64,000 bases of DNA from contig NZ_AP019309.1 in assembly GCF_003925875.1 (NCBI RefSeq), forward strand, positions 310,001 through 374,000. Direction: 5' to 3'. Of the stretch, positions 41,035 to 48,143 are shown in pieces. Each line of letters starts with the position of its first letter. Positions within the stretch are counted from its first letter, which is position 1. Origin of the DNA: Intestinibaculum porci (GTDB taxonomy: Bacteria; Bacillota_I; Bacilli_A; Erysipelotrichales; Coprobacillaceae). Position numbers and translations under genes: made by a program. Below the pieces are notes generated by a model, which had not been told where the DNA came from, did no database searches, and saw nothing but the letters and a program-made list of their open reading frames with translations.

Positions 41035-42474
41035 TTAGGCTTCTGGATTTTGGGCAACGTATGCTTCTAAATCGGCAATAGCCTGTTTCATACGTCTTAA
41101 GGTTTCTTCTTTGCCTAAGATATGAGCGATTTCGACAGATCCGCCAGGAGTCATGGCTTTATTTGATAAAGCGACACGGATTGGCCACATAATACGGCCA
41201 TTCTTTAATTCATGCGCTTTGGCTAAATCCATCTGCATATGCATCATACCATCATCATCACTGTAATCTTCCCAGGCTTCCATGGCTGGCAGGGCAATTT
41301 TTAAAGCTTCTAAAGAGTTGACTGGATTGGTTTTCATCTTTTTATGCTTATAAATAGCTGCATCAAATGGTAGACATTCATTGATGAAGTCAACCATTGG
41401 TGCTACGTCTTCTTTGTTGACACGATCAAGACGTGGCTGTAAGACTAATGAAACTTCTTTTAAGTCGACATCTCTGGTAATAGTATCGGCATATAAATGT
41501 TTAACGGTATTATGGAAAGTATCTAAGTCCATATTTCTTAAATACATACCGTTCATCCAAGTCAACTTAGTTTTATCAAAGATGGCTGGCGCTTTAGAGA
41601 TACGATCAACGGTAAATTGTTTGATTAATTCTTCTAAAGATAAGATTTCTTCATCCTGAGGAGCCCAGCCTAATAAAGCGATGTAGTTTAAGATCGCTTC
41701 TGGTAAATAACCTTCGGCCTTTAAGTCCTGGAATGAAGCATCACCATTACGTTTTGATAACTTATGATTTTCATCTTTCATAACTGGTGGTAAATGGATA
41801 TAAGTTGGTCTTTCCCAGTTAAAAGCATCATATAATAAGTTATATTTAGGGGTTGATGATAAATATTCATTCCCGCGGACAACGACATTGATGCCCATTA
41901 AATGGTCATCGACAACGTTGGCAAAGTTATAAGTTGGATAACCATCTGATTTTAGTAAGACCTGATCATCTAAAGAATCACAAGGCGCTTCAATATGACC
42001 GTAGATTTCATCATCGAAATCAGCGATGCCTTCTTCTGGAGTCGTCTGACGAATGACATATTCTTCCCCAGCATCTAAACGCTTCTGGATTTCTTCCTTT
42101 GATAAGCGGCGACAAGGATCTTTTTCGTTTTCGCCGATTTCTTCTTTACAGAAACAGTAATGCGCCCCACCGACTTCAATAAGCTTAGTGGCATACTCTT
42201 TATAAAGAGGCAGTCTTTCTGACTGAACGTAAGGACCGACTTTACCAGGACGATCTGGTCCTTCATCCCAGTTTAAACCAGTTTCTTTGAGAACATCATA
42301 AATGATGTCGACAGCACCTTCGACTTCACGTTTCTGATCGGTGTCTTCAATTCTCAAAATAAAGTCACCATCGCTATGTTTAGCGATCAGATAACAGTAG
42401 AGGGCGGTTCTTAAATTACCGATATGCATGTAGCCAGTTGGGCTAGGTGCAAATCTTGTACGAATTTTTTTCAT
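41035..42474 (-). CDS. gltX: Glutamyl-tRNA synthetase
   Basis: Class I aminoacyl-tRNA synthetase of 479 residues charging tRNA-Glu (and often tRNA-Gln in bacteria using the amidotransferase route). The HIGH motif appears as APSPTGYMHIGN and the KMSKS-equivalent as KLSKRNGD. The start at 42474 follows GGGAGAAG; the upstream in-frame codons overlap the tRNA-Gln gene on the other strand and are spurious. It is interesting that tRNA-Gln and tRNA-Glu genes lie directly beside it. Confidence 0.96.
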   Translation of the reverse strand: MKKIRTRFAPSPTGYMHIGNLRTALYCYLIAKHSDGDFILRIEDTDQKREVEGAVDIIYDVLKETGLNWDEGPDRPGKVGPYVQSERLPLYKEYATKLIEVGGAHYCFCKEEIGENEKDPCRRLSKEEIQKRLDAGEEYVIRQTTPEEGIADFDDEIYGHIEAPCDSLDDQVLLKSDGYPTYNFANVVDDHLMGINVVVRGNEYLSSTPKYNLLYDAFNWERPTYIHLPPVMKDENHKLSKRNGDASFQDLKAEGYLPEAILNYIALLGWAPQDEEILSLEELIKQFTVDRISKAPAIFDKTKLTWMNGMYLRNMDLDTFHNTVKHLYADTITRDVDLKEVSLVLQPRLDRVNKEDVAPMVDFINECLPFDAAIYKHKKMKTNPVNSLEALKIALPAMEAWEDYSDDDGMMHMQMDLAKAHELKNGRIMWPIRVALSNKAMTPGGSVEIAHILGKEETLRRMKQAIADLEAYVAQNPEA

Positions 42475-42522
42475 TTTTTTCTTTACTTCTCCCAAAATTA
42501 TGATATAGTAATACATGCCGAT

Positions 42523-42598
42523 TGGGGTATAGCCAAGTGGTAAGGCAACGGACTCTGAATCCGTCATTGCGCTGGTTCGAATCCAGCTACCCCAGCCA
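42523..42598 (+). tRNA. tRNA-Gln (anticodon CTG)
   Basis: Acceptor TGGGGTA/TACCCCA, anticodon stem ACGGA/TCCGT around CTCTGAA giving CTG (reads CAG), T arm with GGTTCGAATCC, encoded CCA at 42596-42598. CAG is the dominant Gln codon in the surrounding genes. Confidence 0.96.
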
Positions 42599-42608
42599 GT
42601 TGAAATTC

Positions 42609-42630
42609 AAGAGCGAAAGCTCTTTTTTTT
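42609..42630 (+). terminator. Terminator of tRNA-Gln
   Basis: AAGAGC-GAAA-GCTCTT plus T-run, identical to the hairpin after tRNA-Arg at 30944. Confidence 0.9.
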
Positions 42631-42657
42631 ATACCTTCGACAAGTTTACAAAAAAAA

Positions 42658-42733
42658 TGGTAGTCCGTAGGGGGTTCGAACCCCTGAATGCTTGGATGAG
42701 AACCAAGTGTGTTCACCACTTCACCAACGGACC
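42658..42733 (-). tRNA. tRNA-Glu (anticodon CTC)
   Basis: Minus strand: acceptor GGTCCGT/ACGGACT (terminal G-T pair), anticodon stem CTTGG/CCAAG around TTCTCAT giving CTC (reads GAG), T arm GGGGTTCGAACCCC, and encoded CCA at 42660-42658. A TATACT -10 box with TTGTTT 16 bp upstream lies to its right. Confidence 0.94.
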
Positions 42734-42832
42734 ATTTCCATGCATAAGTATAACACATTTACTTTTCAAAACAATAGTCTTTTTTGTGCCCTGACCGAGT
42801 TCTTCCAAAAATTGCCATATTAGTCAATAGTT

Positions 42833-42861
42833 TTGCCTTTTTATAGGGAATTGGTTATAAT
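42833..42861 (+). promoter_or_regulatory. murA promoter
   Basis: TTGCCT (42833-42838) and TATAAT (42856-42861) with a 17-bp spacer. Confidence 0.6.
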
Positions 42862-42919
42862 CTAGGGGAGAGCACAAAGATGCTTAGGAATAGTTTTTCA
42901 TAGAAAGGAATTACACAAT

Positions 42920-44194
42920 ATGGCACAAGAATGCATTGCAATAGAAGGCGGACATCCACTTCGCGGAACCGTTCGTATTTCCGGCGCGAAGAACGCGACA
43001 GTCGCATTAATCCCAGCGATCGTTTTAGCATCTTCCCCGGTTGAAATTTATGGCGTCCCAGAAATTTCTGATGTTGAGGCGTTATCCACATTATTAAAAG
43101 AATTGAACTGTGATGTAGAAAAAGAAGGAGATACCTTAAAAGTCGATCCAACACACTTAAAAAATGTCCCTTTAGTCAGTGAAGCGGTTGATAAACTGCG
43201 CGCTTCCTATTATTTTATGGGCGCTTTATTAGGCCGTTATAAACATGTCACGATCAAAATGCCAGGGGGCTGTTATTTAGGTCCTCGGCCGATTGATTTA
43301 CACTTAAAAGGCTTTGAAGCGTTAGGCGCTGATATCAGCTATAATGATGAAGATCAGACTTATACTTTAAAAGCGGAGCACTTAGTCGGAGCACCAATCT
43401 ATCTTGATTTCGCTTCCGTTGGCGCAACGATTAATATTATGTTAGCGGCGGTTCAGGCGGAAGGCCGGACGGTTATTGAAAATGCGGCGAAAGAGCCAGA
43501 AATCATCGATGTAGCGAACTTATTAACCAAAATGGGCGCTCGCATCCGCGGGGTCGGGACAGATACGATTACGATTGATGGCGTAAGTGAAATGCATGGA
43601 ACCAACCATGAAATCATTCCTGACCGTATTGAAGCGGGAACATTCCTGATTATTGCGGCGGCAGCTGGTGAACAGGTATTAGTGCAGAATGTGATCACTC
43701 AGCACTTGGATGCTTTACTTTCTAAATTACGTGAATTAGGTGTCCGGATGGAAGTTATTGGCGACAGTATTCTCGTTTGGGGCGGTTTCCATGACTTTAA
43801 ACCAGTTGAGGTGACAACCCAGATCTATCCTGGTTTTGCGACGGATTTACAACAGCCGCTGACAACTTTATTAACCCAGGCTCACGGTAAATCAAAGGTG
43901 ACCGATACCATTTATACCGCACGCTTTAAACACTGTGAACAGCTCAACAAAATGGGTGCTGATATCACTTTAGGGGATGGCTGCTGCTACGTGAATGGAC
44001 CAACGCCATTACATGGGGCACGCGTTCAGGCGACAGACTTACGCTGCGGAGCTGCTTTAGTGGTTGCCGGCTTAATGGCGGAAGGCATTACAGAGATTAC
44101 CAATGTCTATCATATCGACCGCGGCTACGATAATATCGATCGTAAATTAACAGCTTTAGGAGCTCAGATTTCCCGTTATATGGTAGAAGATTAA
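42920..44194 (+). CDS. murA: UDP-GlcNAc 1-carboxyvinyltransferase MurA
   Basis: First committed enzyme of peptidoglycan synthesis, adding enolpyruvate to UDP-GlcNAc; 424 residues. The substrate Lys-Asn pair is in SGAKNATVAL. The active-site Cys, target of fosfomycin in this family, is in PGGCYLGPRPIDLHLKGF, and the closing region has DLRCGAALVVAGL and RGYDNID. The ATG follows AAAGGAATTAC. It has its own promoter. Confidence 0.96.
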   Translation: MAQECIAIEGGHPLRGTVRISGAKNATVALIPAIVLASSPVEIYGVPEISDVEALSTLLKELNCDVEKEGDTLKVDPTHLKNVPLVSEAVDKLRASYYFMGALLGRYKHVTIKMPGGCYLGPRPIDLHLKGFEALGADISYNDEDQTYTLKAEHLVGAPIYLDFASVGATINIMLAAVQAEGRTVIENAAKEPEIIDVANLLTKMGARIRGVGTDTITIDGVSEMHGTNHEIIPDRIEAGTFLIIAAAAGEQVLVQNVITQHLDALLSKLRELGVRMEVIGDSILVWGGFHDFKPVEVTTQIYPGFATDLQQPLTTLLTQAHGKSKVTDTIYTARFKHCEQLNKMGADITLGDGCCYVNGPTPLHGARVQATDLRCGAALVVAGLMAEGITEITNVYHIDRGYDNIDRKLTALGAQISRYMVED

Positions 44195-44203
44195 TTTTTT
44201 AAA

Positions 44204-44221
44204 AAAGGGTTGCACAACCCT
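44204..44221 (+). terminator. Weak terminator-like hairpin after murA
   Basis: AGGGTTG-CA-CAACCCT followed by ATTATT rather than a T-run. Confidence 0.5.
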
Positions 44222-44296
44222 ATTATTGATGCTATTATGTATGAGCAACTTACTTTGAAGTAGCACATTATTTCAAGGCGGAAGGAGATAATCAAA

Positions 44297-44500
44297 ATGA
44301 AAAAAGGAATTCATCCAAATTACAAAAAAGTAAAAGTAATCTGTACATCATGTGGTAACACATTCGAAACTGGTTCAGTTTTAGATGAAATTCGTGTTGA
44401 TACTTGCTCAAACTGCCATCCATTCTATACTGGTAAACAGAGATTTGCTAGTGCTGATGGACGTGTAGAAAAGTTCAACAAGAAATATGGTTTAAAATAA
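44297..44500 (+). CDS. rpmE: 50S ribosomal protein L31
   Basis: A 67-residue ribosomal protein of the zinc-binding (C+) type: CTSC near residue 16 and [14 protein letters not shown] near 37 supply the four Cys. The ATG follows GGAAGGAG. The leader between murA and rpmE (44222-44296) may hold regulatory structure, but nothing definite is visible. A strong terminator follows. Confidence 0.96.
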   Translation: MKKGIHPNYKKVKVICTSCGNTFETGSVLDEIRVDTCSNCHPFYTGKQRFASADGRVEKFNKKYGLK

Positions 44501-44511
44501 TGACAGATGGG

Positions 44512-44540
44512 AATAGAGAGCAGTGCTCTCTATTTTTTTT
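44512..44540 (+). terminator. Terminator of rpmE
   Basis: AATAGAGAGCA and TGCTCTCTATT, followed by eight T. Confidence 0.88.
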
Positions 44541-44545
44541 CATCA

Positions 44546-44572
44546 AAAAGATCAGCGGATCCGCTGATCTTA
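44546..44572 (-). terminator. Terminator of the cytidylate kinase-like gene
   Basis: AAGATCAGCG-GATC-CGCTGATCTT is a palindrome; read on the minus strand it is followed by TTT. Confidence 0.75.
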
Positions 44573-45148
44573 TAGCTGTTTATACATTTCAACGATGATT
44601 TTTGCGGCTTCATCTAAGCCGAAATCACTATTGATTGTCAAATCAAAGTTTTTGAGTGCACCCCATTTATTAGTGGTGTAGTAATTATAGTAGTTTTCAC
44701 GTTTCTTATCCCTTGATTTGACATATTTGAGTTCATTATCATGTACTTCTTTATAGTCATCACGTACCCGTTTGACACGTGATTCGATTGGCGCATGAAT
44801 GAAGACTCTTAAAACCTGGGAAAAATCTTCCAGGATGTAATCGGCACAGCCGTTGACGATGATGCAGGAATCATGCGAAGCAAGATGTCTGATAATTTTC
44901 GACTGGGTCGCAAAGACCTGATCGTTAAGGGGCATCTGGAAAGTTCCGCCCGACATCGTATAGAGGAAACCGGAACTGCGTTCCTGTGACGCTTTACGAA
45001 TGGTGCGAATATCGAAACCGAGTTCTTCGGCAGCGAGATCGATAATCTGGTTATCGTAATATACGAGACCAAGCATATCGGCTACTTTCTGTGCGATCAG
45101 GCGACCGCCTGATCCGTATTCTCTTGCAATAGTAATGATTTTAGGCAT
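44570..45148 (-). CDS. Cytidylate-kinase-like protein
   Basis: A 192-residue P-loop protein of the cytidylate_kin2 family. The nucleotide site is ITIAREYGSGGRLIAQKVAD, with the kinase-like CIIVNGCADYIL and RVKRVRDDY. Unlike the true Cmk of about 220 residues it lacks a clear CMP-insert, so the substrate is uncertain. ATG 45148 is preceded by AGGAGGG at six bases; the ATG two codons earlier touches the ribosome site. Monocistronic. Confidence 0.85.
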   Translation of the reverse strand: MPKIITIAREYGSGGRLIAQKVADMLGLVYYDNQIIDLAAEELGFDIRTIRKASQERSSGFLYTMSGGTFQMPLNDQVFATQSKIIRHLASHDSCIIVNGCADYILEDFSQVLRVFIHAPIESRVKRVRDDYKEVHDNELKYVKSRDKKRENYYNYYTTNKWGALKNFDLTINSDFGLDEAAKIIVEMYKQL

Positions 45149-45271
45149 AATCATCCCTCCTTTTTCTTTATTTTACCATATTTTTCATGCATATCTTTAT
45201 AAAATAAACAAGAAGGAAAAAATCCACCCAAGAAAGGCGCTTCATGATATAATAAGGAAGCAGGTGAAAAT

Positions 45272-46024
45272 ATGAATTATTACGTTTTAGCGAGTGGTTC
45301 CAAAGGGAATGCGACCTTTGTCCATGAAGGACATACCGGGATTCTCATTGACTGCGGGATCACCAGAAAACAGCTCAATTACAAATTAGCGAGCTTAGGC
45401 TTTAGTGAAGATGATATTAACTATGTCTTTTTAACGCATGATCATTATGATCATAAGAAGAATATTCATACCTTTGATGCGAAGAAAATCTATAGCGGAC
45501 AGGACAATATTCAGGACTTAGATAAAGCGCATATCTTAAAACCTTATACCCATTATCAGTTTGGAGACTTTGATGTAGAGACTTTAAAGATCTCTCATGA
45601 TGCGACCAATCCGATGGCTTTTATCTTACGAGGCGAAGAGTCATTACTGTATATGACGGATACTGGTTATGTCTCTAAGAAGAATCGTGGATTGATTCAT
45701 GACTTAAATTATTATATCATTGAAGCTAACCACGATGTCGAAATGTTAATGAAGACGAGAAGACCATTATTTCTTAAAAACCGTATATTAGGAGATATGG
45801 GACATCTCAATAACGAGTATAGTGCGCTTTTGATGTGTGAAGTGATGGGTCAGGATACTAAAGAAATAACCTTAGCGCATCTCTCACAGGAAGCCAATAC
45901 AAAGGAATTGGCATTAAAGACTTATTATCAGGTCTTTGATGAACACCATATTCAATTTGATCACAAAAATATTAAAGTGGCCGATCAGGTCGATATCGTT
46001 TCAGGAGGAAGAAATGAAAATTAA
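45272..46024 (+). CDS. Metallo-beta-lactamase-fold hydrolase, YycJ/WalJ type
   Basis: A 250-residue hydrolase with the metal motif LTHDHYDH at about residue 53, an N-terminal LASGSKGNATFV typical of the YycJ group, and later Asp and His ligands in MTDTGY and EANHD. In Bacillus the relative lies with walRK and rlmH; here walRK is absent but rlmH overlaps by 11 bases, keeping that pair. YycJ is thought to be a nuclease linked to replication or DNA repair. The ATG follows GCAGGTGAAAAT. Confidence 0.88.
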   Translation: MNYYVLASGSKGNATFVHEGHTGILIDCGITRKQLNYKLASLGFSEDDINYVFLTHDHYDHKKNIHTFDAKKIYSGQDNIQDLDKAHILKPYTHYQFGDFDVETLKISHDATNPMAFILRGEESLLYMTDTGYVSKKNRGLIHDLNYYIIEANHDVEMLMKTRRPLFLKNRILGDMGHLNNEYSALLMCEVMGQDTKEITLAHLSQEANTKELALKTYYQVFDEHHIQFDHKNIKVADQVDIVSGGRNEN

Positions 46025-46493
46025 GATTATTGGAGTTGGCAAACTCAAAGAAAAGTATCTCAAGGAAGGAACCGAAGAATACATTAAGAGAATTTCTGCA
46101 TACGCTGATGTAGAAGTGATCGAAGTGGAAGATGAACCGATTCCTAAGAACCCTTCTTTAGCTCAGGAAGTTATGGTCAAAGCCAAAGAAGGACGCCGTG
46201 TCTTAGATAAAGTCAAACAGTCTGATTATATGATTTTATTAGACGTTGCTGGAACAGAATTGGATTCTGTCGATTTAAGCAAATATATCGAAAAGCAGAT
46301 GTTAGATGGTCATTCTACTATTGCCTTCGTTTTAGGCGGTTCATTAGGGAATAGTGAAGATGTCTTAGAAAGAGCAGATTACCGCTTAAGCATGTCAAGA
46401 ATGACGATGCCTCATCAGTTAGCACGCTTAGTGTTATTAGAACAGATCTATCGTTCATTCAAGATCATGAAAGGTGAAACATACCATAAATAA
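46014..46493 (+). CDS. rlmH: 23S rRNA pseudouridine-1915 N3-methyltransferase RlmH
   Basis: SPOUT methyltransferase acting on assembled 70S ribosomes; 159 residues, exactly the usual length. Signals: MKIKIIGVGKLKEKYLKEG at the start and the knot motif VLGGSLGNSEDVLERAD, closing with MTMPHQLARLVLLEQIYRSF. ATG 46014 follows TCAGGAGGAAG inside the preceding gene; longer readings in this frame are spurious. Confidence 0.96.
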   Translation: MKIKIIGVGKLKEKYLKEGTEEYIKRISAYADVEVIEVEDEPIPKNPSLAQEVMVKAKEGRRVLDKVKQSDYMILLDVAGTELDSVDLSKYIEKQMLDGHSTIAFVLGGSLGNSEDVLERADYRLSMSRMTMPHQLARLVLLEQIYRSFKIMKGETYHK

Positions 46494-46498
46494 TTTTT

Positions 46499-46527
46499 CA
46501 GGAAGCTTAAAGCTTCCTTTTTCTCTT
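46499..46527 (+). terminator. Terminator of rlmH
   Basis: AGGAAGCTT and AAGCTTCCT arms with a T-run. Confidence 0.85.
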
Positions 46528-46534
46528 TTTGGAG

Positions 46535-46640
46535 TATAATAAAGATATAGTTTTAACCTATAGTTAAGAGGCACTAATTTCTATAACCTCTATAGGGAAT
46601 TATGTTTTATAATAAAAAAGACAAAGAGAGGGTATACAAA
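46535..46640 (+). promoter_or_regulatory. Leader of the metF-metH operon with a long inverted repeat
   Basis: TATAAT at 46535-46540 would give a leader of about 95 bases. CCTATA (46557) then GAGG (46568) can pair with CCTCTATAGG (46587-46596), leaving a small bulge; the loop holds CACTAATTTCTATAA. A second TATAAT lies at 46608. No cobalamin riboswitch core or S-box is visible. It may be an operator or an RNA element. Confidence 0.45.
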
Positions 46641-47501
46641 GTGAAAATTATTGATCGTTTACAGGAAGACAAAATCACATTATCATTTGAAGTCTTTCCA
46701 CCAAAATATTCCAAGAACTATGACGCTGTTTCGCAGAAAGCCTTAGAGATTGCCAAGCTGCATCCGGATTTTATGTCCGTGACCTACGGCGCCGGCGGCG
46801 GAACGAGTGAATATACCGTGAATATCGCCAAAGAGATCCAGCAAAGGGAAGGCGTTGACGTCTTAGCCCATTTAACATGCGTCTCTTCCACCAAAGAGAA
46901 AGTGCATAATATGTTAGAGATCTTTAAAGCGAATGGCATTGAAAATATTATGGCCTTACGTGGTGATTTGCCAGATGGAGAAACACCGCATCATTATGAA
47001 CATGCCTCAGAACTGATTAAAGAAATCAAAGCCTTTGATCCGAATTTCTGTATTGGCGGAGCCTGTTATCCAGAAGGACATCCAGAAGCACATAATAAAA
47101 ATGTGGATATCGAAAATCTCAAAAAGAAAATCGATGCGGGCTGTGATTTCTTAACCTCCCAGATGTTCTTTGACAATGCCATCTTCTACAATTTCTTATT
47201 CCGCGCACGGGAAGCAGGCATCCAAGTGCCGATTGTGGCGGGCATTATGCCAATCACTAGAAAAGAGCAAGTAAAACGGGCGATCCAGTTATCTGGCTCC
47301 AGTGTGCCAGGTCGTTTCGTGTCCATGGTTGATGCCTTTGGCGACAATGAACCAGCGATGAAACAGGCTGGTATTATCTATGCGACCGAGCAGATTACGG
47401 ATCTGATCGCTAACGGGGTTAAACATATTCATGTTTATACGATGAATAAACCAGATGTGGCCAAAGGCATTATGGATAACTTATCGGAGATTTTGAAGTA
47501 A
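46641..47501 (+). CDS. metF: 5,10-methylenetetrahydrofolate reductase
   Basis: FAD enzyme making 5-methyl-THF, the methyl donor for methionine synthase; 286 residues from GTG 46641, which follows GAGAGGG. Signals: LSFEVFPPK at the start, SVTYGAGGG, LAHLTC, NIMALRGDLPDG, and QMFFDNAIFYNF. An ATG 13 codons earlier coincides with a -10-like box and adds unconserved residues. The stop overlaps the next ATG by one base, beginning a tightly coupled operon that runs to 52807. Confidence 0.95.
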   Translation: MKIIDRLQEDKITLSFEVFPPKYSKNYDAVSQKALEIAKLHPDFMSVTYGAGGGTSEYTVNIAKEIQQREGVDVLAHLTCVSSTKEKVHNMLEIFKANGIENIMALRGDLPDGETPHHYEHASELIKEIKAFDPNFCIGGACYPEGHPEAHNKNVDIENLKKKIDAGCDFLTSQMFFDNAIFYNFLFRAREAGIQVPIVAGIMPITRKEQVKRAIQLSGSSVPGRFVSMVDAFGDNEPAMKQAGIIYATEQITDLIANGVKHIHVYTMNKPDVAKGIMDNLSEILK

Positions 47502-48142
47502 TGAAGCCTATTCGGAAAAGTGAAGTCTTACGTTATCTGGGCTATAAGAAACATATGGATATCTCCGCAGAAACCGATCAGCTTGTCGATGAATGCATTG
47601 AAGACTTGAAAAAAGTGATTCAGCCGTCAATGACTTATCAGCGTTTTCCTCTTATTCGTCATGATGGAATCTTGGATATTTCCGGCATGGAAATATCTTC
47701 TCAAAGTTTATCGAAGAACTTAGAGAACTGTGAGGAAGTCTATCTGTTTGCGGCGACGGCGGGAATCGGTATTGACCGGATGATCAAACGAGCGGAATTA
47801 ACCAATATGGCTAAAGCCGCCATTTATCAGGCGGCGGGGGCTGAAATCGTTGAATGTATCTGCGACGAACTGAATGAAAAGCTAGCCGCGAAAGTGAAGG
47901 AAGAGGGGTACTTCCTGAAACCGCGCTTTTCTCCTGGCTATGGGGATACGACCCTGGAATTGCAAAAAGATTTTGAGCGGTTATTACATATGTCGGAGAT
48001 TGGCATTCATTTAAATGCCTCACTCTTAATGGTCCCTTCTAAAAGCGTGACCGCTTTTATTGGGATCACCAAGCAAAAACAAAAACGACAATCTGGATGC
48101 GCGTCGTGTGATCGTCTGGATTGCCCGGCAAGGAGGGAATAA
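47501..48142 (+). CDS. Methionine synthase reactivation-domain protein
   Basis: A 213-residue stand-alone relative of the C-terminal activation domain of MetH (Met_synt_B12), which reduces and remethylates inactive cob(II)alamin using SAM. Signals: LFAATAGIGIDRMI, and the SAM-binding stretch LKPRFSPGYGDTTLELQ, equal to the RxxxGYP-like site of MetH. The protein ends with CASCDRLDCPARRE, a Cys-rich tail. metH starts one base after its stop and lacks this domain itself, so the two should work as a split enzyme. Confidence 0.88.
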   Translation: MKPIRKSEVLRYLGYKKHMDISAETDQLVDECIEDLKKVIQPSMTYQRFPLIRHDGILDISGMEISSQSLSKNLENCEEVYLFAATAGIGIDRMIKRAELTNMAKAAIYQAAGAEIVECICDELNEKLAAKVKEEGYFLKPRFSPGYGDTTLELQKDFERLLHMSEIGIHLNASLLMVPSKSVTAFIGITKQKQKRQSGCASCDRLDCPARRE

Positions 48143-48143
48143 A

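Noticed and set aside
42475-42567. N-terminal extension of glutamyl-tRNA synthetase
   Set aside because: The extra 31 codons overlap the tRNA-Gln gene on the other strand; the true start at 42474 has GGGAGAAG and matches the family N-terminus.
46541-46640. Cobalamin riboswitch before metF
   Set aside because: The conserved B12-box and core helices are absent and the leader is under 100 bases, too short for the class.
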